From an uncultured Lachnospiraceae bacterium (lineage in GTDB: Bacteria; Bacillota; Clostridia; Lachnospirales; Lachnospiraceae): a DNA stretch of 64,000 bases. The DNA is taken from contig CAJUSO010000008.1 of NCBI GenBank assembly GCA_910588965.1, positions 18,536 through 82,535 on the forward strand, written 5' to 3'. Position numbers and translations under genes: made by a program. Shown here piece after piece: positions 53,312-60,815 of the stretch; the first letter of the stretch is position 1; every line of letters starts with the position of its first letter. The notes beneath the pieces were generated by a model, which worked only from the letters and a program-made list of their open reading frames with translations, searched no databases and was not told the origin of the DNA.

Positions 53312-55579
53312 TCACCTCTTAAATATCCTTTCCCGCCAGGTCTGGCGTATGTTGGAGGAAAGCCTGCCAAAATCAGGGACGCGCAGATCGTACAGGTAAT
53401 CCCCAATCTGGTGCTCTTCCATAATCCTCTGGTTAAAGTACTTCTCTATGTTCTGATACCCGGTGGGCACGAAAAACAGCACGTCAAACCCTGCCAGGTT
53501 TAAAAACGCAGCTAAAATGGAATCCTCTAAAGATATCATATGCTCCGTTGTGTTGATATAGATAAACTTCGGGTTTTTCCTGGTAAAGTCAAACCCCTGG
53601 ATTTTACGGACAATCTCCATTTTCATATTCAGGATAGTGGCAATCACCGTATACTCCATCCCATTCTCAAAAGTACCCTTAATCACCCTCTGCTCAATCA
53701 GAAGCTGCAGCTTATCTAAGATATGTTCCTGTATCTCTTCCCGCAGGAAACCATAGGGATAACTCTGGTGGGCCTTGATCTTGGCCCGCTGCAGCTTGCC
53801 GTTTTTAAAAAACTCCGCCGCATGGGCTTTGATAGGGTTGGGGTCTGTGGAACTGATATAGGGCACAGACCTCACTACAACCGTCTGGTCCGTCACCAGC
53901 TTCTTCATCTCGCTCCAGTAGGCTGAGGCATTGCCCGCCTTCACGCCAGACACCTTGGCAAAAACCACCGGGATATTCACCACGCCTTCCACTGTGCTGA
54001 AATTGGGGCGGTACTTCACCTCCTGGTCCCAGAGGATGGCAATTTCCTCATACATGGTCTGCAAGGACAGGGCATTGGCCTTCCCATACTGCCTGTCCCT
54101 GTATATACCGGAATCCCGGTACATGATATCGTCCAATTCCCGTTCCGCATGGTAGGCTGCCGTCCCCATGCGTATTTCTGCATTCTCCCTGGGATACTTC
54201 TCCACAGCCAGGGACTGCTCCTGGTGGATTTCATACAGAAGGCTGTCCTTTAGGCAGCACCCCTGGTTCAAATCTGGGCATAACACCAGCACATCCACTG
54301 GGAGCCTGGCCGCAAACCGCAGGAACATGGCCTCATTTTCAGTCCTGCATCCCCCAAGGGAAATCAGGCAGCCAATCTCCGGCATTTTCCAATTGGAAAA
54401 TAACTCTGCCTGGTAACGTTTCAGCCAGCAAATCAGGTAAACAGCTTTATTGGTCAGCTTGTTCAGGTTCATGCCCGGCTTTTCGGCCTCTTCGGATATC
54501 ATATCCACAAAAGCCTGCTTCATGATACGCTCAAGCTCCAGGTTCGCCGTATATTTGATATTGGCAGACAGATCCAGCAGCATCTGGTCCTGCTTGGCAT
54601 AATTCTTCCGGTGAATGGCATTAATCTCTTCCATGGAAGGCTGCGCAATCCCCTGATCCAGGATGAAAACCTTCCGTTTTTTATTTTTCAGCTCCAATTG
54701 GAACTGGTACAAGTCGTTCAGGTACGTCAGCTTATCCCAGACGCCGGAAATCCTGCAGAAGCAGTTATAAAAGAACTTCGGATCCTCCCCCCGGGACTTT
54801 ACGTCCCGCTTGATATCCTCCAGCCCCTTCCCTTCTATCCAGGCATTGGTACAGGCTGATACTTCCGGCTTCCTGCCATACAGCCGTTCCCTGTTCATCT
54901 CCTGCTCCAGCTGCTGCCGGATCCATTTTAAATTGAAGGTCTCCGGGAAAGGCCCTAAGCCCTCCGCTTTCCATTCCATGGATATCCTGGACTCCCTATC
55001 CAGCTTGAGGTAATTCGCGTCCCCCTGGTATTGGAGCAGGACAATGTCACAGCCTGCGTGGGAAAGCACCTCCAAAAGCTTCAGTTCATAATTGCTGACC
55101 TCCCCTTCGTATAGGATTTTGGGGATGCTGCCTTCGCCCAGCTGGTTTACGATGCGTTCGAACTTATAATAGAGCCAGCACATAAACTTGATGTAGGCGT
55201 TCCGCAGCATGTTTTCATTCTTGCCCTCCTGGCGCATGCGGTCTAAGGTATCAAAAATAGAGGCTGCCACATTCTGCCTTTGGTAATCATTCATCCTGGG
55301 AAGCCACTTCTTCAGGCCAGACGCAAGGAACCCAGCGTCCATCCGGAAATCCATGCCCATGATTTCCCCATAATATGCCAGGTTCTTCTCATCCGGATTG
55401 GGGATCCTGCCCTCTATCACCACGCCGGACCTCCTGGCAGCATCATAATACTTCTGGATAAAGCTCTTCACTTCGCTGCTGTACCCATTAATACGGTAGA
55501 AATAGGCCCATTGCCCATTCCTCTCATTCAGATTCTGGAAATAACCATTCAAATCCTGCAGTTCTTTTTGTCTAAACAT
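53312..55579 (-). CDS. YceG-family protein of the Ter stress module
   Basis: A 755-residue cytoplasmic protein of the YceG type found in Ter operons, where it is described as part of a putative biosynthetic module. Three similar Rossmann-like segments stand out: AGCDIVLLQYQGDANY (about residues 175-190), LPVDVLVLCPDLNQGC and LAGFDVLFFVPTGYQN near the C-terminus. This suggests internal repetition of a nucleotide- or sugar-binding unit. Residues 23-200 resemble the N-terminal part of the serine protease encoded at 59098. I chose the ATG at 55579 (GGAAGG four bases before); a GTG at 55594 is possible. Function unproven. Confidence 0.85.
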   Translation of the reverse strand: MFRQKELQDLNGYFQNLNERNGQWAYFYRINGYSSEVKSFIQKYYDAARRSGVVIEGRIPNPDEKNLAYYGEIMGMDFRMDAGFLASGLKKWLPRMNDYQRQNVAASIFDTLDRMRQEGKNENMLRNAYIKFMCWLYYKFERIVNQLGEGSIPKILYEGEVSNYELKLLEVLSHAGCDIVLLQYQGDANYLKLDRESRISMEWKAEGLGPFPETFNLKWIRQQLEQEMNRERLYGRKPEVSACTNAWIEGKGLEDIKRDVKSRGEDPKFFYNCFCRISGVWDKLTYLNDLYQFQLELKNKKRKVFILDQGIAQPSMEEINAIHRKNYAKQDQMLLDLSANIKYTANLELERIMKQAFVDMISEEAEKPGMNLNKLTNKAVYLICWLKRYQAELFSNWKMPEIGCLISLGGCRTENEAMFLRFAARLPVDVLVLCPDLNQGCCLKDSLLYEIHQEQSLAVEKYPRENAEIRMGTAAYHAERELDDIMYRDSGIYRDRQYGKANALSLQTMYEEIAILWDQEVKYRPNFSTVEGVVNIPVVFAKVSGVKAGNASAYWSEMKKLVTDQTVVVRSVPYISSTDPNPIKAHAAEFFKNGKLQRAKIKAHQSYPYGFLREEIQEHILDKLQLLIEQRVIKGTFENGMEYTVIATILNMKMEIVRKIQGFDFTRKNPKFIYINTTEHMISLEDSILAAFLNLAGFDVLFFVPTGYQNIEKYFNQRIMEEHQIGDYLYDLRVPDFGRLSSNIRQTWRERIFKR

Positions 55580-55607
55580 ATGCCTTCCAACCACTTTCCC
55601 ATACGCC

Positions 55608-56198
55608 TTAATAACGGCTCATTTTATTCCGGTTCATAACAAAACCAAGGCCAGCGCCAACCAACCCGCCCAATATATGGGTCAGGTTCGAAATGTTATC
55701 ATGTACGAACATGCCCTCATACACCTGCTGGCCAATGTAAATCACCGCCACCAGGATAAAGGTCAATGGAATCTCCCCTTCCCTGACACAGGTAAAAGAG
55801 GACAGCAGGATCAGCGCAAACACCACGCCGCTCGCCCCTAAGAGCATGACCCGGGGAAATAGGGCAAAATGCACGCTCCCGGTAGCCAGGGCCGTCATAA
55901 GGATGACAAATAGGATATTGGCTGAGCCATACTTCTCCTCCAGCAACGGCCCAACCACAAGGATCAGCGTAATATTCCCAAACAAATGCTCCCAGCCTGC
56001 ATGCCCCGCCACATGCCCCAAAAACCGGATATAGGTGAGGGGATCGAAGAAAGAAGAACGGTATACGCTAAAGACCATGGAATTGGAACGCCCATCAGTA
56101 GCATAATTTAAGAGCATTGCGAGAAAACACAGAATCGTAAAGCTCAGTATGACAGGGGAATTAAAGGATACCTTAAGTTTTGTATTGCTATTTGCCAT
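55608..56198 (-). CDS. rhomboid-family intramembrane serine protease
   Basis: A 196-residue membrane protein with six helices. The catalytic Ser123 is in GASGVVFAL and His174 is in THILGGLVGAGLGF. HLFGN (His71 and Asn75) supplies the oxyanion site. All active-site residues are present, so it should cut transmembrane substrates. It is the first gene of the Ter block, with a promoter in front and only 28 bp before the yceG start. A rhomboid as leader of a Ter operon is unusual. AGAGGAAGCG precedes the ATG. Confidence 0.93.
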   Translation of the reverse strand: MANSNTKLKVSFNSPVILSFTILCFLAMLLNYATDGRSNSMVFSVYRSSFFDPLTYIRFLGHVAGHAGWEHLFGNITLILVVGPLLEEKYGSANILFVILMTALATGSVHFALFPRVMLLGASGVVFALILLSSFTCVREGEIPLTFILVAVIYIGQQVYEGMFVHDNISNLTHILGGLVGAGLGFVMNRNKMSRY

Positions 56199-56233
56199 TT
56201 GACGCTTCCTCTTTTCAGAATTAATATGCTACC

Positions 56234-56262
56234 ATTATATAGTTTTTCCAAAATATTTTCAA
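56234..56262 (-). promoter_or_regulatory. strong promoter of the rhomboid-Ter operon
   Basis: On the minus strand TTGAAA (56257-56262) and TATAAT (56234-56239) are separated by exactly 17 bp, 36 bp before the rhomboid start codon. Confidence 0.85.
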
Positions 56263-56299
56263 CAGGATTTTGGAAATAATTGTTTTCCTGGAAAAGATA

Positions 56300-56471
56300 G
56301 CCAAATCCTTGCGGAGCGTTCTTGATGGGATTGCATGCTTTGGTGCGCCGGGCACAATTGCGAAGCAATATGATACCTAGTGTGCGGGTGCGCATCCCCC
56401 GGAGGGTTTTATCTGATAGGAAAGCCATGGACTTTTATGCTTTACAGCAACACGGTTTTTCCTATTAAGAT
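56300..56471 (-). repeat. dispersed intergenic element, copy C
   Basis: In sense (minus) orientation: TGTTGCTGTAAAGC, GGATGCGCACCCGCACA, the hairpin ATTGC-TTC-GCAAT (56357-56369), TGTGCCCGGCGC, then a degenerate 3' part without a good terminator. It lies between the amino-acid ABC operon terminator and the promoter of the rhomboid-Ter operon. Confidence 0.8.
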
Positions 56472-56512
56472 AAAAAAAGGCGGATGCCCGCCATATAAAC
56501 GGGCCCGCCGCC
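56472..56512 (-). terminator. terminator of the amino-acid ABC operon
   Basis: On the minus strand GGCGG-cgg-GCCCG-loop-CGGGC-at-CCGCC is followed by TTTTTTT. A second upstream arm GGCGGATGCC (near 56540-56549) could pair with the same 3' arm, so two exclusive hairpins are possible. Confidence 0.85.
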
Positions 56513-56552
56513 TCTTTTCCCTGGCAATGCCAGACACTGGCATCCGCCTTGC

Positions 56553-57338
56553 TCATCCCTGCGTAAACCTGGACAAGAACTGCCTCGTCCGCTCTTCCTT
56601 GGGGTTCTCAAATACCTCCCGGGGATCCCCTTGCTCCAGGATGCGCCCCTCATCCATAAAAATCACTTGGTCTGCCACATCCCGGGCAAAGGCCATTTCA
56701 TGGGTCACAATCACCATGGTGGTCTTCTGCTCCGCCAATTCCTTGATGACCTTGAGCACTTCCCCTGTGAGCTCCGGATCCAGTGCCGAAGTGGGCTCGT
56801 CAAAGCACAGGATATCCGGCTGCAGCGCCAAAGCCCGGGCTATCGCCACACGCTGGCACTGCCCCCCGGAAAGCTGGTGGGGATAATTCCCCATCCGGTC
56901 TGACAGCCCCATCTGCCTGAGCAGTCCCTTGGCCTCTTCTTCTATTTCCCCATGGATTTTCTTTTTCCCTGCATCATAGCCTGGCTGCCCTTTTGCCAGC
57001 AGTTCCTTGGCCAGCATCACGTTCCCCAGCGCCGTATACTGCGGGAACAGGTGGAAGGATTGGAACACCAGCCCAAAATGGAGCCGCTTCTTGCGTATTT
57101 CTGATTCCTGCTGGGTAGATGGGTCCTCCGCGTCAAATAAAACCTCCCCATTCACCCGGATAACCCCCTTATCCGGCTGCTCCAGGAAATTCAGGCACCG
57201 AAGAAGCGTCGTCTTCCCGCTCCCGGAAGAGCCAATCATGGACAGCACCTGTCCCTTTTCCAGGGAAAAGCTAATGTCTTTGAGCACCTCTGTATGGCCA
57301 AAATACTTCCGTATATGTTCCACTTCCAAAATCGGCAT
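56553..57338 (-). CDS. amino-acid ABC transporter ATP-binding protein (GlnQ type)
   Basis: A 261-residue polar-amino-acid importer ATPase. Walker A is GSSGSGKTTLLRCLN, the signature is LSGGQCQRVAIARAL, Walker B is ILCFDEPTSALDP, and TMVIVTHEMAFARDVADQV holds the H loop. It powers uptake with the permease and the binding lipoprotein encoded directly upstream in the same direction (gap to the permease 14 bp). AAAGGAGG precedes the ATG. Confidence 0.96.
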   Translation of the reverse strand: MPILEVEHIRKYFGHTEVLKDISFSLEKGQVLSMIGSSGSGKTTLLRCLNFLEQPDKGVIRVNGEVLFDAEDPSTQQESEIRKKRLHFGLVFQSFHLFPQYTALGNVMLAKELLAKGQPGYDAGKKKIHGEIEEEAKGLLRQMGLSDRMGNYPHQLSGGQCQRVAIARALALQPDILCFDEPTSALDPELTGEVLKVIKELAEQKTTMVIVTHEMAFARDVADQVIFMDEGRILEQGDPREVFENPKEERTRQFLSRFTQG

Positions 57339-57352
57339 GCCATTTGCCTCCT

Positions 57353-58039
57353 TTACTTAAAATAATCCAGCTTCTTTTCCAGCTGCCCCAGGAGGACAGT
57401 CAGGATGCCATTGAAAACCAGATAATAGACGGCTGTGAAAAACAGCGGCCAGATTGCGCCGGAAATCCCCTGGGAGCCCTTCATAAAGGCCTGCCCGGCC
57501 CAGATAATTTCCTGCAGGGCAATAATCCGGGCAAGGGACGTATCTTTTACCAGGGTGATAATCTCATTGGACATGGGCGGCACAATCCGTTTAATCATCT
57601 GGAGCAGCGTAACATGGCAGAAAATCTGCGCCTTCGTCATGCCTAAGACCAATCCGGCCTCCTTCTGCCCTACAGGTACGCCCTGGATGCCGCCCCGGTA
57701 AATTTCAGAAAAATAGCAGGCATAATTCAGGATAAAGGATACGGAAGCCGCCAGGAACCGCCCAGACTCGCCCCCGCCCCAAATTGGGTTGTACAGCACC
57801 AGGCCTGGGAAATAATAGATAATCAAAAGCTGTATCATCAGCGGCGTGCCGCGGATAACCCAGACAATCAGTTTCGTAAAAATGCTCAAGGGCTTAAACC
57901 GCGACATAGACCCAAAGGCAATCACAAGCCCCAAGGGGAACGCGCCTGCCAAAGTCACGGTGAAAAGCTTCAAGGTCTGCAGGAACCCCATATTTAAGGC
58001 CTTTAAGACCACCGGGAGCTGGTCTAACATCTGTTCCAT
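57353..58039 (-). CDS. amino-acid ABC transporter permease
   Basis: A 228-residue His/Glu/Gln/Arg/opine-type permease with about five membrane helices. The EAA loop (EAGLVLGMTKAQIFCHVTLLQ, then PPMSNEIITLVKDTSLA) contacts the ATPase. It presumably works as a homodimer because only one permease gene is present. TTGGAGGATTT precedes the ATG. The binding protein gene lies 49 bp upstream. Confidence 0.95.
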   Translation of the reverse strand: MEQMLDQLPVVLKALNMGFLQTLKLFTVTLAGAFPLGLVIAFGSMSRFKPLSIFTKLIVWVIRGTPLMIQLLIIYYFPGLVLYNPIWGGGESGRFLAASVSFILNYACYFSEIYRGGIQGVPVGQKEAGLVLGMTKAQIFCHVTLLQMIKRIVPPMSNEIITLVKDTSLARIIALQEIIWAGQAFMKGSQGISGAIWPLFFTAVYYLVFNGILTVLLGQLEKKLDYFK

Positions 58040-58088
58040 AAATCCTCCAATCTCTTATCCCGCCATATGTATGGCTGCCTGCATCCTC

Positions 58089-58991
58089 TTACTGTTCTAT
58101 CAAGGTAGCCTGTACCTTATAGGCCTCTGCCGCCTGCTTCATACTGCCGTCCGCATAGCTTGCCGCAAAGAAATCATTCAGCGCCTGGGTCAGGTCAGAT
58201 CCTTTGCGGAACCCAACCCCATACTCTTCATTGTTCAGGACAACGGTATAGGAAAGGCCGTCATAGCTTGTGCCTTCCCCCACCATGGCTGCCGCCATCA
58301 GGGAATCAATGACAGCTGCATCCGAAGTCCCTGCCGCTACTTCCATCAGGGCGTCCGCCTGGGTTTTGACCGCCGTATATTCCAGCCCAAGCGCGCTTAC
58401 CTGCGCTTCCCCGGCGCTTCCTGCCTCTACGGCAAAGGCCAGGCCGGAAAGGCTCTCCGTATCCTGGTATTGGTCTGCCTTGTCAGATGGGACAATGACA
58501 ATCTGGCCATTGTTGCAATAAGGGTTGGAGCAAGACATGGCGCTTTTTACCTCGTCTGTCAGGGTCATCCCATTCCATACGCAGTCAATGGTCTTCCCGT
58601 CCAGTTCCAGGATCTTATTGTCCCAGTCAATCTCTACAAACTCCGCCTGCACGCCAAGGCTTTCTGCAAAGGCCTTGGCCATATCGGCGTCAAAACCAAT
58701 CCACTCGCCGCTTTCATCCTTGTAATCCATGGGCTCAAAATCAGTAATCCCTACTACCAGCGTCCCTTTGCCTTTGACATATTCCAAATCGCTCCCTTCG
58801 GAAGCATCCGGGCTGCCTGCATCCCCAGCAGGTTCCGAAGGTGCATTATCTGCCCCTGCATCCCCGGCAGATTCCTCCAAAGCCCCGCCGCCTGCGCTTG
58901 CGTCAGCGGAAGCTTCCTTTTCCCCGCTGCCGCAGGCTGCCAATGTGGCTGCCATCATTACAGATATCATAAGTGCAAGAATTTTTTTCAT
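58089..58991 (-). CDS. amino-acid ABC transporter substrate-binding lipoprotein
   Basis: A 300-residue lipoprotein. Residues 1-20 form the signal with lipobox LAAC. Residues 21-60 are an acidic, Ala/Gly/Ser-rich linker that tethers the domain to the membrane. The rest is a type-II periplasmic-binding fold of family 3 (LVVGITDFEPMDYKDESGEW, then IDCVWNGMTLTDEVK and GVGFRKGSDL). Polar amino acids are the likely ligands; the exact one is not decided. The ATG at 58991 follows GGAGAGG. A strong promoter with an inverted repeat in its spacer lies upstream. Confidence 0.94.
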   Translation of the reverse strand: MKKILALMISVMMAATLAACGSGEKEASADASAGGGALEESAGDAGADNAPSEPAGDAGSPDASEGSDLEYVKGKGTLVVGITDFEPMDYKDESGEWIGFDADMAKAFAESLGVQAEFVEIDWDNKILELDGKTIDCVWNGMTLTDEVKSAMSCSNPYCNNGQIVIVPSDKADQYQDTESLSGLAFAVEAGSAGEAQVSALGLEYTAVKTQADALMEVAAGTSDAAVIDSLMAAAMVGEGTSYDGLSYTVVLNNEEYGVGFRKGSDLTQALNDFFAASYADGSMKQAAEAYKVQATLIEQ

Positions 58992-59030
58992 GTTTCCTCT
59001 CCTTTTCATCCTTTTAACTGTCACGTCACT

Positions 59031-59059
59031 ATACTAACAAGTTAGCACGTTAAAGTCAA
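59031..59059 (-). promoter_or_regulatory. promoter of the amino-acid ABC operon with CTAAC-AA-GTTAG in the spacer
   Basis: On the minus strand TTGACT (59054-59059) and TAGTAT (59031-59036) are separated by 17 bp. A perfect inverted repeat CTAACAAGTTAG (59034-59045) overlaps the -10 box and spacer and could be a repressor site. Confidence 0.8.
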
Positions 59060-59097
59060 GGGCTTCTTGCAGCTTTTATGATTTTTTTCTGCAGGGT

Positions 59098-60561
59098 TCA
59101 GCATTTCAGGAACCCTTGGGCAAAAGCCTGTATGTATTCATAGCCTACCGCCAGGTTGATATTCTGCCCGCTGTCTATCCCTGCCGTGCTGATGCCGATT
59201 ACCTCGCCGTACATATTCAGGACCGCGCCGCCGGAACTGCCATGGGAAATCGGCGCCGTAAACTGGATCATATCCACATTGTCAATCACCCGGAAACCGG
59301 AAATTATGCCGTCAGACACAGAATTAAAAAGCCCCAGCGGGCTGCCGATTGCCACTACCTTCTGCCCCCGAACCAGCTTTTCTTGGCCCTGATAGATTGG
59401 GATGGGGTTTAATTGCCGGTCTATCCGCAGGATGGCAAGGTCCAATACCGTATTGTACTTTATCATCTCATCTGTCCGGTACACCTGCTCATCCTCCTCA
59501 ATCCGCACAGAATAAGACCTGCCCCCAGACGCCACATGGCTATTCGTCAGGATATAGCCATCCCGTCCAATCATAATGCCTGAGCCGCTGCCAACCGTCT
59601 TGCCCTTCGCATCATGGATTAGGATGAGCACCACCGAGGATGCCAATAAGGCCAGTTCCTCATAAGGCAGCTCCTGGCGCCTGACTGCTCCCGGCGCCTG
59701 TTGCTTCCCCCCTTGCGGCTTAGGCCGCAGCATCTCCTGGGTACGCCTGTCACGTTCTGGTATCCGGACGTCCACAACCGCAGGGGCTTTCCCTGCCTTG
59801 GCCTTTTTCTCAACCTTGCCCCGGGCGCTGCCTGGCAGTTCCCTTGGCTGGCAGTGCCGGTATGGGGACGGATTATATTCCGGGACAGGGATTTGGCTGG
59901 CAATCTCTGCGCCAATCCTTTGGGAGAGCCCAAGCCGCCCGGATTCGCCGTCAATATCCTGCCCTGCCTGCAGAAGGAGCACATCAAAGCCCAGCTGCGT
60001 CAGCAGATAGCAGAACAGGTACTCCTGTTTTTTACTGATATTCCCAAAAACAGCCTTCCTGGAAGCTTCCGGGCGCCAGGCATGCAAGGCCTCGGGAACA
60101 GTCTGGTCCAGCCAGAATAACAGCTTTACCACAAAGTTTTTCTCAATGGAAGCGCTAAGGCCGGCCTTCCCCTGCCCTAACAGGCCTAATGCCCCGCTGC
60201 AGGCTTGCCCAAGTATCTGTGACAGCTGGGAGCCTGGCGTAATACACCTGGTCCCAATGCCCTGCCCCTTCGCATCCATCCAATTTTCATAACACCCAGA
60301 ATAATAGTCCGCATCCTCCCTTGCGGACAGCCTGGGAAGCTGGTTCCCCCTATAATAAAAGCCGCTGCCTGCCTGCATCCTGCTTGCCAGCGCCTGGTCC
60401 ATCCTCTCAATTTCCTGAAGGCGCCCCGCATCCAAGCCCTTCACCCTAAGAAAATACACATCCCTGCATGGGCCTTCCATACCGCCCTTTACTTCCATAA
60501 AACCGCTGATGGAGGATATCTCCATGGGATTCCTCCGAACCTTAAATAAACTATCCTGCAT
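59098..60561 (-). CDS. trypsin-like serine protease with an N-terminal YceG-like domain
   Basis: A 487-residue protein without signal peptide or membrane helix, so probably cytoplasmic. Residues 34-217 resemble residues 23-200 of the YceG protein (shared pattern: VYFLRV..G, the K-xxx-WL helix, and LLTQLGFDVLLLQAGQD against VLSHAGCDIVLLQYQGD). Residues 235-300 are a basic, Gln/Pro-rich linker. Residues 305-487 form a chymotrypsin-fold protease of the HtrA type: His342 in LTNSHVA, Asp374 in TVLDLAIL and Ser443 in HGSSGGAV. No PDZ domain is present. GGTGG precedes the ATG. It looks like a protease effector tied to the Ter module. Confidence 0.88.
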   Translation of the reverse strand: MQDSLFKVRRNPMEISSISGFMEVKGGMEGPCRDVYFLRVKGLDAGRLQEIERMDQALASRMQAGSGFYYRGNQLPRLSAREDADYYSGCYENWMDAKGQGIGTRCITPGSQLSQILGQACSGALGLLGQGKAGLSASIEKNFVVKLLFWLDQTVPEALHAWRPEASRKAVFGNISKKQEYLFCYLLTQLGFDVLLLQAGQDIDGESGRLGLSQRIGAEIASQIPVPEYNPSPYRHCQPRELPGSARGKVEKKAKAGKAPAVVDVRIPERDRRTQEMLRPKPQGGKQQAPGAVRRQELPYEELALLASSVVLILIHDAKGKTVGSGSGIMIGRDGYILTNSHVASGGRSYSVRIEEDEQVYRTDEMIKYNTVLDLAILRIDRQLNPIPIYQGQEKLVRGQKVVAIGSPLGLFNSVSDGIISGFRVIDNVDMIQFTAPISHGSSGGAVLNMYGEVIGISTAGIDSGQNINLAVGYEYIQAFAQGFLKC

Positions 60562-60815
60562 ACCGAAACCACCTTATCCCTTTGTATTCATTCCCGGAAA
60601 CTAAATACCCCCTTGCGCCGGCCGTTCTCCCTATGGCCGCCCCTTGGAGATTCCCTTTACCCCCATTATAAAAACAGCCTGCTGATTTTTCAAGCACAAA
60701 ATCAATTCCCCTGCGGGAATACGCCCGCTGGAAATTTCCCTATTCCTTTTCCCGCTTATCTATGCTAAGATGTAACTTATGGAAATTTATTATGATAGAA
60801 GCTGAGGTGCATTGT

